From: CBFFRJ01 sp051486985
Lineage (GTDB): Bacteria > Pseudomonadota > Gammaproteobacteria > Enterobacterales > Enterobacteriaceae
Length of the DNA stretch: 64,000 nt
NCBI RefSeq assembly: GCF_051486985.1
Contig: NZ_JAHVDV010000004.1
Coordinates: 1-64,000, forward strand
Direction: 5' to 3'
Positions within the stretch are counted from its first letter, which is position 1, and each line of letters opens with the position of its first letter. The notes under the pieces were generated by a model. It was given only the letters and a program-made list of their open reading frames with translations. It was not told the DNA's origin and did no database searches. Positions 33,228 to 41,587 of the stretch are shown here, piece after piece. The position numbers and the translations under genes are program-made.

Positions 33228-33699
33228 CCCTCTCCCGGAGAGCTGAGGGATCCTCAGAAAAAAATGCGAGTACAGTCGGTCCCCTCTCCCTTGAGGGAGA
33301 GGGCCAGGGTAAGGGGGAAATGCAGCTCTGATGGCCATTCCGTTCACCTTATGTCCCTTGCTTTTCTGTCACGCCAGAACCCGTGAACGTGCCAGGGTGG
33401 TTCACCGCCACCGTCCTGGCGACCCAGGCTCCCGGTCAGGAAAATCGCCGCTGGCGCAGGCGCTATTCAACATTGCTCCCGGCAATGTTGTCAGCTTATT
33501 CCTTCAGGCTTATCGGGGACGGGCGGAGGTAACGTCCCTGAAAATCCGCCCTCGCCGCGCATCGCCCCGCTCTTGCGGATACGCCTCATCGCTTTTCAGC
33601 CGGACCCTGTCATTGCGGTGACAGTTTAATTCTCATTGCGCCGTGATATCGCTGCAAAACGTCATATTACCGGGGATCTCTCAGCCCGGAGGGAGAGGG
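33228..33699. mobile_element. Intergenic repeat element copy 1 with terminal inverted repeats (about 0.47 kb)
   Basis: The ends carry related inverted repeats: CCCTCTCCC, a few variable bases, then GCTGAG.GATCC. The inside, including about 68 bases around 33345-33415 with very few differences, recurs in reverse orientation at 57627-58155. It contains a REP-like CCCTCTCCC...GGGAGAGGG hairpin near 33281-33300. No convincing protein is encoded, so it looks like a MITE-type or other non-autonomous repeat. Occupies most of the 526-base gap between the PTS gene and fhuF. Confidence 0.65.
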
Positions 33700-33717
33700 T
33701 GTGAGTGAGGGCAAAGA

Positions 33718-34506
33718 TTATTTCAGCGTGCAGTCGCCGCACTGCTGGACATCCGGCAGGCGGTAACGCTGGCAGCAGGTGCGTCTGACCAGTGTTCCGT
33801 CACGGTTAACGACGGTCCGCCAGAGCGGGTTGTCGTTACCATCCGACAGCTGTTTTTCAAAGAAACAGAACTGACGCAGGGCTGCTACTCGTGATTCCCC
33901 CAGCAGTGGGGTCATTTCCCCCAGATACCAGTTAATCAGATAGCCAGTATTGCTCCAGATAAGCTTACCGTTTATCTCACCGGTTGCCTCTAACGCTTTC
34001 ACTACCGGCAGCATGGCATCGCGAATCAGTGCCTCAATACGGGGGATATCCCCTTCGGCAGTCAGGGCATCATCCTGCCAGAGATCCAGCCAGAAGCAGG
34101 CCGCACGCCCGCTCTCATGAAACTCGACATGAATATGTTCTGAAGAGAGATTTAGCGCTTGTTTCTGCGTTAACAGCGCCAGCAGGAGGGGCGGCACCAT
34201 CAGGCCGAAATACCACTGCGCCCACAAAGAAAGAAGCGGTTTACCTTCATAGGGAAGGGCCGGTTGTTTTTGATAGATATGCCTGGCATAGATCGCTATG
34301 AGTTCTTGCAGTTTTGCCGGACGCATCCATTCAACAAGGGTTAAGGCCTCGCGGGGAGCAAGCTCATTAAGTCTGATAAAATCCAAAAGATGGGGCCGCA
34401 GGCGGGTAAGCGTATCGCGAATGCTCGTGGCCAACGCGTCAGTAGCGTTAACGTGTCTGACGCGTCGAATGATCAGTTCATTTATAGGTGCGCAGCGATA
34501 GGCCAT
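33718..34506 (-). CDS. fhuF: Ferric-siderophore reductase FhuF
   Basis: A 262-residue FhuF-family protein with the C-terminal [2Fe-2S] ligand set CC-x10-C-x2-C at Cys244, Cys245, Cys256 and Cys259. It reduces iron in ferrioxamine and coprogen-type hydroxamate siderophores in the cytoplasm. A Fur box lies about 21 bases upstream of the ATG. The gene position near yjjZ and the tRNA-Leu cluster is that of E. coli. Confidence 0.95.
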   Translation of the reverse strand: MAYRCAPINELIIRRVRHVNATDALATSIRDTLTRLRPHLLDFIRLNELAPREALTLVEWMRPAKLQELIAIYARHIYQKQPALPYEGKPLLSLWAQWYFGLMVPPLLLALLTQKQALNLSSEHIHVEFHESGRAACFWLDLWQDDALTAEGDIPRIEALIRDAMLPVVKALEATGEINGKLIWSNTGYLINWYLGEMTPLLGESRVAALRQFCFFEKQLSDGNDNPLWRTVVNRDGTLVRRTCCQRYRLPDVQQCGDCTLK

Positions 34507-34526
34507 AGTTCAGGATAGATGGAAAT

Positions 34527-34544
34527 CTAAATGATAATGATTGC
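34527..34544. promoter_or_regulatory. Fur box of fhuF
   Basis: Three consecutive hexamers CTAAAT, GATAAT, GATTGC match the GATAAT unit at 4, 6 and 4 positions. It lies just upstream of fhuF, an iron-repressed gene. Confidence 0.75.
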
Positions 34545-34604
34545 CAATCCTAGCCAGAGGTAAAATCGATAGCAAGTTGTTTATCGTAAAAAAAGGATTA
34601 CCCG

Positions 34605-35669
34605 TCAGGCTGTCTGTAAATCATCACTGACCAGAATATTATTCCGGCCCTGATGTTTGGCCTCGTAGAGGGTTTTATCCGCTTTACTCAGGGCTTCTTC
34701 GATATCGCCATCTTCAAGTGGGGCAATGCCAATACTCACGGTAACGTTCGTGGCGACGCTCTCATTAAACATATGGGGGATGTCGAGATCGTAAACCTGC
34801 TGGCGAATGCGCTCCGCCGCTGCGCGGGCGCGCTCAATATCGACACTGTTAAGCAGGATCATAAATTCTTCCCCTCCAAAACGCGCAACGATATCGCGGG
34901 AACGTACGGCATCGCGGATGGCGGCAGAAACACGAATAAGCGCCTGATCGCCCATCATATGACCATAATGGTCATTGTAAGCTTTGAAATGGTCGATATC
35001 GAGTAACAGAACAAACCGCGTGCCATCATCCAGCGCCATCAGGTTATCAAGCTTATGCTGCAGCCCGCGACGGTTATAGAGACCGGTAAGCGGGTCGAGC
35101 ATGCTCAGATCATTAAGTGTCTTACGTTCCTGTAACAGCCGGTACATCAATGCCTGAGCGAAATTGTCGTTACGCTTTTGAATGACATGCTGTATGGAGA
35201 TGGCGACGAGAGGGAGCGCAAAGGCGTAGATCAGGCGTATCGACATTTCACCACTGCTAAACCAAAGGCAGGCAGCGAACGTCGGGAAGGAGTGCAACAC
35301 AAAGGCGATGATATTATTAGAAAAGGCGAGGGCGCCAATAAATAAAACACTTAATAGGGCAATAAGCAGATAAGGAGAATGATAATTTTCCAATGCCCTG
35401 GTTTTAATAATGATATGCCATGCCCACAGACAGCCAAATAAAAAAGAGCTGACGGTGATATTTAATTTTTTCCTGGGAAATTTCCACTGCCAGAACAGTG
35501 CAAGCCCGCTAAGGCTGGCAATGAGACACTGAGGAGGTGTAAGCACCTGCAAATTGCCAAGCGGCAGTGCGACAGAAAACAGAGCTGAAATGACATTAAG
35601 TAACAAGAAAAGTCGTAGCGACAGACGATATTTCTTTTTACAGAGAGATTGCCAGGTTTGTGCTGTCAT
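34605..35669 (-). CDS. Membrane-anchored diguanylate cyclase
   Basis: A 354-residue protein with about six N-terminal membrane helices (residues 15-165) and a C-terminal GGDEF domain. The active site reads RFGGEEF, with metal ligand DIDHFK and the product-inhibition I-site RSRD five residues before GGEEF. It should make cyclic di-GMP with feedback control. The membrane input domain is not a named sensor that I recognise. Not present here in E. coli; it lies between fhuF and yjjZ. Confidence 0.9.
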   Translation of the reverse strand: MTAQTWQSLCKKKYRLSLRLFLLLNVISALFSVALPLGNLQVLTPPQCLIASLSGLALFWQWKFPRKKLNITVSSFLFGCLWAWHIIIKTRALENYHSPYLLIALLSVLFIGALAFSNNIIAFVLHSFPTFAACLWFSSGEMSIRLIYAFALPLVAISIQHVIQKRNDNFAQALMYRLLQERKTLNDLSMLDPLTGLYNRRGLQHKLDNLMALDDGTRFVLLLDIDHFKAYNDHYGHMMGDQALIRVSAAIRDAVRSRDIVARFGGEEFMILLNSVDIERARAAAERIRQQVYDLDIPHMFNESVATNVTVSIGIAPLEDGDIEEALSKADKTLYEAKHQGRNNILVSDDLQTA

Positions 35670-35887
35670 ATATTTAAAAAATCGTTATTAATCTGCAATG
35701 TATAATTTAACGGGTTGCCAAAATGAAAAATAACGCGAGGAAACGTGACCGCGAAAAGATGAAATTGTTTAGATTTAATTAAGTGACGCTTAATTTATCA
35801 CCTTCGTGAATCTCTGTCACCTGAAGATGAGTAAAGTTCATACCGCTTTTTGTCGGTATGCTGACAAATGAGAAAAGATATCATATG

Positions 35888-35905
35888 ATATTGGTTATCA
35901 TTATC
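35888..35905. promoter_or_regulatory. Fur box of yjjZ
   Basis: On the minus strand GATAAT, GATAAC and CAATAT follow one another; two of the three hexamers are near-perfect. It ends 18 bases before the chosen yjjZ start, which supports that start rather than upstream ATG codons. Confidence 0.85.
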
Positions 35906-35923
35906 AGTGTGAGAGATGAAACC

Positions 35924-36163
35924 ATGTTGCAACGTGCTTTGGGAAGTGGATGGGCCATCCTGTTACCCGGTATCGTCGTCGCTGTGATGGCTTTTGCCGA
36001 TCTTTCGCTGGATGCCTGGCGGGCAATGATCATTATCGGGTTAGTGCTGACACCTGCCATGCTCTACCATAAACGCTTGCGTCATTTTATCTTATTGCCA
36101 TCAGGTGTTGCCCTGGTAGGCGGAATCATCCTGGCTATGCTCAATGTGAAAACGATGTTGTAA
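35924..36163 (+). CDS. yjjZ: Small DUF1435 membrane protein YjjZ
   Basis: A 79-residue protein with two or three membrane segments (GWAILLPGIVVAVMAFA, MIIIGLVLTPAML, VALVGGIILAML). It matches the DUF1435 family and E. coli YjjZ. The ATG follows GAGAGATG; two ATG codons upstream overlap the Fur box. Iron-repressed in E. coli; function unknown. Confidence 0.85.
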   Translation: MLQRALGSGWAILLPGIVVAVMAFADLSLDAWRAMIIIGLVLTPAMLYHKRLRHFILLPSGVALVGGIILAMLNVKTML

Positions 36164-36211
36164 CAGGATGGTGAAACCGGGGGGGCAAATCAGGAAAGGA
36201 GATAAGATATT

Positions 36212-36297
36212 TGGTGCGAGGGGGGGGACTCGAACCCCCACATCCTAAGGACACTAACACCTGAAGCTAGCGCGTCTACCAATTCCGCCACCTTCGC
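36212..36297 (-). tRNA. tRNA-Leu (CAG), third in transcription order
   Basis: The 86-base cloverleaf reads 5' GCGAAGG..., has CUUCAGGUG in the anticodon loop (anticodon CAG), a long class II variable arm and encoded CCA. It is the last of three tandem copies, corresponding to the E. coli leuQ-leuP-leuV cluster. Confidence 0.97.
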
Positions 36298-36339
36298 ACA
36301 ACTATCTTACTTTGCTACTGCTGTTTGATATCGCCTCGT

Positions 36340-36425
36340 TGGTGCGAGGGGGGGGACTCGAACCCCCACATCCTAAGGACACTAACACCTGAAGCTAGCG
36401 CGTCTACCAATTCCGCCACCTTCGC
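36340..36425 (-). tRNA. tRNA-Leu (CAG), second in transcription order
   Basis: Identical over its 86 bases to the copy at 36212, 42 bases away, with anticodon CAG and encoded CCA. Confidence 0.97.
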
Positions 36426-36453
36426 CCAGTGCGAGCAATATCATTGTGGATTA

Positions 36454-36539
36454 TGGTGCGAGGGGGGGGACTCGAACCCCCACATCCAAAGGACACTAAC
36501 ACCTGAAGCTAGCGCGTCTACCAATTCCGCCACCTTCGC
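36454..36539 (-). tRNA. tRNA-Leu (CAG), first in transcription order
   Basis: Same as the other two except for one base in the variable arm (TCCTTTGGA instead of TCCTTAGGA). It is separated by 28 bases from the second copy and follows the promoter at 36579-36606. Confidence 0.97.
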
Positions 36540-36578
36540 ATACCATCGATACAATAAGTATCGTTACCACGGAGGCGC

Positions 36579-36606
36579 ATTCTAGATGTTTTCTGGTTTT
36601 CGTCAA
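36579..36606 (-). promoter_or_regulatory. Promoter of the tRNA-Leu cluster
   Basis: On the minus strand TTGACG, 16 bases, TAGAAT, followed by a GC-rich discriminator (GCGCCTCC) expected for stringently controlled stable-RNA promoters. Confidence 0.8.
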
Positions 36607-36670
36607 TAGTTAATTGCAGGTCGCTTTTTCAACTGACGTAAAAAAACGCAGCGGGAATTCAGGCATTAGG

Positions 36671-36696
36671 GCCCGGTAAAATAACCCTTACCGGGC
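36671..36696 (-). terminator. Hairpin downstream of rsmC
   Basis: GCCCGGTAA and TTACCGGGC are exact reverse complements around 8 bases. There is no U tract, so termination would be weak. It lies 10 bases after the rsmC stop. Confidence 0.5.
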
Positions 36697-36705
36697 GCGG
36701 GAAAG

Positions 36706-37734
36706 TTAACGTTTAGCCTGACGGGTCAACACGGTGCGATAGACCTTAAAGCGCCCGGTCTGAGCAATCACCTCATGGAAACCAAAGATTTCATCCAGTA
36801 CGGCAGGATAAGGCAGGAAGGCGTTAGCGACGATACGCAACTCTCCCCCGCTGTTAAGGTGGCGAACCGCGCCGCGGATCAGCACCTGCGTAGCTTCCAG
36901 GCTGGTTTGCAAGCCATCATGGAACGGCGGGTTAGAGATGATCATGTCGAAGCGACCGGTGACATCAGAGAAGACGTTACTGGCAAACACCTCTCCTTCC
37001 AGCCCGTTCGCAGCAAGGGTAGACTTACTTGCTGCAATGGCCGCAGCAGAAACATCACATAACGTCAGGCGCACCTTCGGGGAATGGCTGGCCAGTACTG
37101 TAGAGAGTACGCCTGCACCACAACCCACATCCAACACTTTGCCTTTCGTATGCGGCGTCAGGGTGGAGAGTAAGAGCTGGCTTCCAACGTCGAGCCCATC
37201 GCGGCTGAAAACGCCCGGCAGGGTTTTGATGGTCAAACCATCCAGCGCGTATTCGTTCCAGAAACCCTGAGCATCAAAGGTCGGCTGTTTCTCCAGCCGG
37301 CCATGATACAACCCACAGCGACGTGCGCTATCAACCTTATTCAGGGGCGCGAACTCTGCCAGCATCTGTTCTGCACTGCGCACACCGCTGCGGTTTTCAC
37401 CGACAACAAAAATGTCCGTCCCAACCGGCAGAAGGGAGAGGAGATTCATCAACTGATACTGGGCTTCAGGTTTATTCTTCGGCCAGTAATAGATAAGGGT
37501 ATCACTGTCGCCCACAGCCTCTTGTTCCAGGCTCAGTGCGAAGACAGCATTATCGCCCATCTGGCGATTCAGCGTTTGCCACTGGTGATATTGCTGGGTC
37601 CAGGCGCGGCTAAACGCGGTCTCCAGCCTGGCGGGCAGGTCATCCTGCAAGTCACCGGCAAAAAGAATGCGGCTTTGTTCGAAATCATCACTGTGACGCA
37701 GCAAGACTTCACTTGCCGGGGTTAAAGCAGACAT
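36706..37734 (-). CDS. rsmC: 16S rRNA m2G1207 methyltransferase RsmC
   Basis: A 342-residue protein with two Rossmann-like halves; the C-terminal half is active, with SAM motif VLDVGCGAGVLS and the NPPF catalytic motif ISNPPFHDG. It methylates the N2 of G1207 in the small-subunit rRNA, acting on assembled 30S. Start MSALTPASEV matches E. coli; a longer frame to 37824 would run into the repeat region. Divergent from holD. Confidence 0.95.
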   Translation of the reverse strand: MSALTPASEVLLRHSDDFEQSRILFAGDLQDDLPARLETAFSRAWTQQYHQWQTLNRQMGDNAVFALSLEQEAVGDSDTLIYYWPKNKPEAQYQLMNLLSLLPVGTDIFVVGENRSGVRSAEQMLAEFAPLNKVDSARRCGLYHGRLEKQPTFDAQGFWNEYALDGLTIKTLPGVFSRDGLDVGSQLLLSTLTPHTKGKVLDVGCGAGVLSTVLASHSPKVRLTLCDVSAAAIAASKSTLAANGLEGEVFASNVFSDVTGRFDMIISNPPFHDGLQTSLEATQVLIRGAVRHLNSGGELRIVANAFLPYPAVLDEIFGFHEVIAQTGRFKVYRTVLTRQAKR

Positions 37735-37766
37735 GGGAGGGTTCCTCATTAAACTCAGCCCGGGAT

Positions 37767-37932
37767 TATACACGTTATCCTTCACGCTGCCTCTTTGTTG
37801 ACGGCGTCTTTGCACCCCGGTCACTTACCTGAGTAAGCTCCCGGGGATACTCATCCTTGTCGCCGCGATGCAACGTGAATGATGTTGTGTGTATACAGGT
37901 TATCCTTCACGCTGCCTCTTTGGTTGATGGCG
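37767..37932. repeat. Inverted-repeat element with a duplicated left arm (rsmC-holD)
   Basis: An element of about 110 bases starts near 37778 with ATCCTTCACGCTGC, which pairs with GCAACGTGAATGAT near 37871-37884. The centre has CACTTACCTGAGTAAG and CTCCCGGGGATAC. A second copy of the left arm begins 125 bases on (37892-37932) with only three differences over 40 bases but no matching remainder. The same element class occurs at 47908-48005. Confidence 0.6.
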
Positions 37933-37986
37933 CATAATCGACGAGTTTGCTATATTTGCGCGCCTGACAGACAGGAGTGCTTCCCG

Positions 37987-38400
37987 ATGACGACCCGACG
38001 CGACTGGCAATTACAGCAACTGGGTATCACCCAGTGGTCCCTGCGCCGCCCGACGGCGTTACAGGGAGAGATCGCTATCTCGCTTCCGCCTCATGTTCGT
38101 CTGGTAATGGTCTCTTCTGAACTTCCTGCCCTCACCGAGCCGTTGATAGACGATGTGTTACGCGCGCTGGCAGTGACTGCAGATCAGGTCTTACAACTGA
38201 CACCGGACCGCGTACTCATGCTTCCCGAAGGGTCAGCATGTAACAGCTGGCGAATAGGTGTTGAGACACCCCTGACGCTGGCGGGCGCACAAGTGGCATC
38301 GCCTGCATTTGACGAACTTCGGGCAAACCCGGCGGCACGAGCCGCGTTATGGCAACAAATCTGCGATTATGAACACGATTTCTTCCCTCACCACGACTGA
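37987..38400 (+). CDS. holD: DNA polymerase III psi subunit HolD
   Basis: The 137-residue protein equals E. coli HolD in length and in the N-terminal MTTRRDWQLQQLGITQW, the peptide that binds the chi-psi clamp-loader site, and the C-terminal ICDYEHDFFPHHD. It links the clamp loader through chi to SSB. The start is the ATG after GACAGGAGTG. Its end overlaps rimI by 32 bases, so the two are co-transcribed. Confidence 0.94.
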   Translation: MTTRRDWQLQQLGITQWSLRRPTALQGEIAISLPPHVRLVMVSSELPALTEPLIDDVLRALAVTADQVLQLTPDRVLMLPEGSACNSWRIGVETPLTLAGAQVASPAFDELRANPAARAALWQQICDYEHDFFPHHD

Positions 38401-38809
38401 TTTAGCCCGTGCCTATGATATCGAAACTCGCGCGCATGCCTTTCCCTGGAGCGAGAAGACGCTGGCGTCTAACCAGGGCGAGCGCTATCTCAATTTACGG
38501 CTGATGGTGGGCGATGAAATGGCGGCCTTTGCCATTACCCAGGCCGTGCTTGACGAGGCCACTCTGTTTAATATCGCCGTCGACCCGACATGGCAACGTA
38601 AGGGGCTGGGGCGGGCGTTGCTTGAGCACCTCATCAGCGAACTTGAAAAGCGCGACGTCCTGACGCTATGGCTGGAGGTGCGGGCGTCAAACCTTGCCGC
38701 CATTGCCCTGTACGAAAGTCTGGGCTTTAACGAGGCGACCATTCGCCGCAACTATTATCCCACCGCGACCGGGCGGGAAGACGCCATTATCATGGCGCTG
38801 CCACTTTAA
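38369..38809 (+). CDS. rimI: Ribosomal protein S18 N-acetyltransferase RimI
   Basis: A 146-residue GNAT enzyme with acetyl-CoA motif QRKGLGRALLEHLI and LEVRASNLAAIALYESLGF, ending like E. coli RimI (RRNYYPTATGREDAIIMALPL). It acetylates the N-terminal Ala of S18. It starts inside holD and is followed by yjjG after 21 bases. Confidence 0.95.
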   Translation: MNTISSLTTTDLARAYDIETRAHAFPWSEKTLASNQGERYLNLRLMVGDEMAAFAITQAVLDEATLFNIAVDPTWQRKGLGRALLEHLISELEKRDVLTLWLEVRASNLAAIALYESLGFNEATIRRNYYPTATGREDAIIMALPL

Positions 38810-38830
38810 TAAATGAAAGGTGTAGATGTA

Positions 38831-39508
38831 ATGAGATGGGACTGGATATTCTTTGATGCTGACGAAACCCTGTTTACGTTCGATGCGTTCGGCGGCCTGC
38901 AGCGGATGTTCCTTGACTATAGTGTCACGTTCACTAGCGAAGATTTTCAGGACTATCAGTCGATTAATAAACCGTTGTGGGTCGATTATCAGAACGGTGC
39001 TATTACCGCGTTACAGTTACAACATCAGCGTTTTCAGGGATGGGCTGAACGCCTTAACGTTGCCCCTGGTGATTTAAATCACGCCTTCCTTAATGCGATG
39101 GCGGAAATCTGTGCGCCGCTGCCCGGTGCCGCCTCTCTGTTGTCGAGCCTCAAAGGAAAGGCAAAGCTTGGCATTATTACCAATGGCTTTACCGCGTTGC
39201 AGCAAATTCGTCTGGAACGTACCGGTTTTCGTGACTACTTTGATTTACTGGTCATCTCTGAGCAGGTTGGCGTCGCAAAACCTGATCCACGTATTTTCGA
39301 TTTCGCGCTGGCGCAGGCGCAAAATCCGGATCGCTCCCGGGTGCTGATGGTCGGTGATACCGCCGAATCCGATATTCTGGGAGGCATGAATGCAGGCCTG
39401 TCGACCTGTTGGCTCAACGCGCACGATCGCGTCCTGCCCGAGGGTATTGATCCCACCTGGACCGTGACATCGCTAACCGAACTGGAGCAACTCCTGTGTA
39501 AACATTGA
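38831..39508 (+). CDS. yjjG: Pyrimidine 5'-nucleotidase YjjG
   Basis: A 225-residue HAD-family phosphatase with motif I FFDADETLF (nucleophile Asp), motif II IITNGF, and motifs III-IV VAKPDPRIF and MVGDTAESDILG. It removes phosphate from UMP, dUMP and dTMP and helps clear abnormal pyrimidine nucleotides. Start MRWDW matches E. coli; an ATG six codons upstream lacks a better site. Third gene of the holD-rimI-yjjG unit. Confidence 0.94.
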   Translation: MRWDWIFFDADETLFTFDAFGGLQRMFLDYSVTFTSEDFQDYQSINKPLWVDYQNGAITALQLQHQRFQGWAERLNVAPGDLNHAFLNAMAEICAPLPGAASLLSSLKGKAKLGIITNGFTALQQIRLERTGFRDYFDLLVISEQVGVAKPDPRIFDFALAQAQNPDRSRVLMVGDTAESDILGGMNAGLSTCWLNAHDRVLPEGIDPTWTVTSLTELEQLLCKH

Positions 39509-39599
39509 TTGTCTGCACTCAGTCGTTGAGTACAATAGCCGCATTTTTCTTATCTCCTGGCGTGGCTGTGGCCGCGCCTTTACCCAGAAGAAATTGATT

Positions 39600-41189
39600 A
39601 TGACGTTGTCTCCTTATTTACAAGAGGTAGCGAAGCGCCGTACGTTCGCCATTATCTCTCACCCGGATGCCGGTAAAACCACCATCACCGAAAAGGTGCT
39701 GCTGTTCGGACAGGCTATCCAGACCGCCGGTACGGTAAAAGGCCGTGGCTCCAGCCAGCACGCAAAATCCGACTGGATGGAAATGGAAAAGCAGCGTGGG
39801 ATCTCGATTACCACTTCCGTGATGCAGTTCCCGTATCACGACTGTCTGGTGAACCTGTTGGATACCCCGGGTCACGAAGACTTCTCTGAAGATACCTACC
39901 GTACCCTGACGGCGGTGGACTGCTGTCTGATGGTTATTGATGCGGCAAAAGGGGTTGAGGATCGTACCCGCAAGCTGATGGAAGTTACCCGTCTGCGCGA
40001 CACGCCCATCATCACCTTTATGAACAAACTTGACCGTGACATCCGCGATCCTATGGAATTACTGGATGAAGTGGAAAACGAGTTGAAGATTGGCTGTGCG
40101 CCTATCACCTGGCCGATTGGCTGTGGAAAGCTGTTTAAAGGCGTATACCACCTTTATAAAGACGAAACCTACCTTTACCAGACCGGTAAAGGCCACACCA
40201 TTCAGGAAGTGCGCATTGTTAAGGGTCTGAACAGCCCGGAGCTGGACGCGGCGGTGGGGGACGATCTGGCACAACAGCTGCGTGACGAACTGGAGCTGGT
40301 GCAGGGCGCCTCTAACGAGTTCGACCAGGAGCTGTTTCTGGCGGGCGAAATCACCCCGGTCTTCTTTGGTACGGCACTGGGTAACTTTGGCGTCGATCAT
40401 ATGCTCGACGGGCTTGTCGAGTGGGCGCCAGCGCCGATGCCGCGCGCGACCGACTCCCGCGAGGTCGTGGCGGCGGAAGAGAAGTTCTCCGGCTTCGTCT
40501 TTAAAATTCAGGCCAACATGGACCCGAAACACCGTGACCGCGTCGCCTTCCTGCGCGTGGTCTCTGGTAAATATGAAAAGGGCATGAAGCTGCGCCAGGT
40601 TCGCCTGGGTAAAGACGTGGTGATTTCCGATGCGCTGACCTTTATGGCGGGCGACCGCTCTCACGTTGAAGAAGCGTTCCCTGGCGATATCATCGGTCTG
40701 CACAACCACGGCACCATTCAGATTGGCGACACCTTCACGCAGGGTGAGATGATGAAGTTCACCGGCATTCCGAACTTCGCCCCTGAACTGTTCCGCCGTA
40801 TTCGCCTGAAAGATCCGCTCAAGCAAAAACAGCTGCTCAAAGGGCTGGTACAGCTCTCAGAAGAGGGGGCCGTCCAGGTGTTCCGTCCCATCGCCAACAA
40901 CGATCTGATCGTGGGTGCGGTAGGGGTGCTGCAGTTTGACGTAGTGGTATCGCGTCTGAAAAGCGAATACAACGTCGAAGCGGTGTATGAATCCGTCAAC
41001 GTGGCAACTGCGCGTTGGGTGGAGTGCGGCGACGTGAAGAAATTCGAAGAGTTTAAACGTAAGAACGAAATTCACCTTGCGCTGGATGGCGGCGATAACC
41101 TGACCTATATTGCCCCCACTATGGTTAACCTGAACCTCGCACGTGAGCGTTATCCTGACGTTCAGTTCCATCAGACCCGCGAACACTAA
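39600..41189 (+). CDS. prfC: Peptide chain release factor 3
   Basis: A 529-residue translational GTPase, the E. coli length. G1 HPDAGKTTITEK, G3 DTPGHEDF and G4 NKLDRD are all in place, followed by EF-Tu-like domain II and the RF3 C-terminal domain. It releases RF1/RF2 from ribosomes after termination. A strong hairpin follows the stop. Monocistronic. Confidence 0.97.
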   Translation: MTLSPYLQEVAKRRTFAIISHPDAGKTTITEKVLLFGQAIQTAGTVKGRGSSQHAKSDWMEMEKQRGISITTSVMQFPYHDCLVNLLDTPGHEDFSEDTYRTLTAVDCCLMVIDAAKGVEDRTRKLMEVTRLRDTPIITFMNKLDRDIRDPMELLDEVENELKIGCAPITWPIGCGKLFKGVYHLYKDETYLYQTGKGHTIQEVRIVKGLNSPELDAAVGDDLAQQLRDELELVQGASNEFDQELFLAGEITPVFFGTALGNFGVDHMLDGLVEWAPAPMPRATDSREVVAAEEKFSGFVFKIQANMDPKHRDRVAFLRVVSGKYEKGMKLRQVRLGKDVVISDALTFMAGDRSHVEEAFPGDIIGLHNHGTIQIGDTFTQGEMMKFTGIPNFAPELFRRIRLKDPLKQKQLLKGLVQLSEEGAVQVFRPIANNDLIVGAVGVLQFDVVVSRLKSEYNVEAVYESVNVATARWVECGDVKKFEEFKRKNEIHLALDGGDNLTYIAPTMVNLNLARERYPDVQFHQTREH

Positions 41190-41198
41190 TCCCTCTAC

Positions 41199-41222
41199 GG
41201 AGCGCGGCAGACGCCGTGCTCC
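41199..41222 (+). terminator. Hairpin after prfC
   Basis: GGAGCGCGGC and GCCGTGCTCC form a stem with a single mispair around AGAC, followed by a weak T run (GTCACTTT). The remaining 365 bases up to osmY hold no gene that I can see, as expected for a complex stress promoter region. Confidence 0.6.
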
Positions 41223-41587
41223 GTCACTTTACCTGTCTTATTAGCCTCTTGCGGAAAGTTCTTAAATAGACGCGATTTCGCTTTCATTGCTCGCTTTTTA
41301 ATCTCTCCAACAAGCGCTTTTGCGATTGTGATCTATATTTAACAAAGTAATGACATTTTGGTTGGGTGTTAATCCCGTTCAATGCATGTTCAAAGGTTAT
41401 TTATTCATCCAAAGTGTCATTGCTCAGTATTAATGACTGGAAAAGAGCCATGTGCGAAGGGTGAAAGCGGCAAAGGCCGTGAATGTGACCCAAGTCCTTG
41501 ACTCAATATTAGGTGATTTCACCAGAGTAACAACGGCTTGATTGCCGTGGACAGCCCAAATTGTGGGCAAACTACAGGAATAGATCG

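Noticed and set aside
35858..35923. Extending yjjZ by 22 codons
   Set aside because: The Fur box would fall inside the coding region, and the ATG at 35924 has a good ribosome site.
36212..36539. CRISPR-like regular repeats of about 86 bases
   Set aside because: The repeats fold as tRNA-Leu and the spacers are 28 and 42 bases of ordinary sequence, so this is a tRNA cluster.
36325..36585. An open frame across the tRNA-Leu genes
   Set aside because: It repeats the same peptide because the tRNA genes are duplicated; it reads through structural RNA on the wrong strand.
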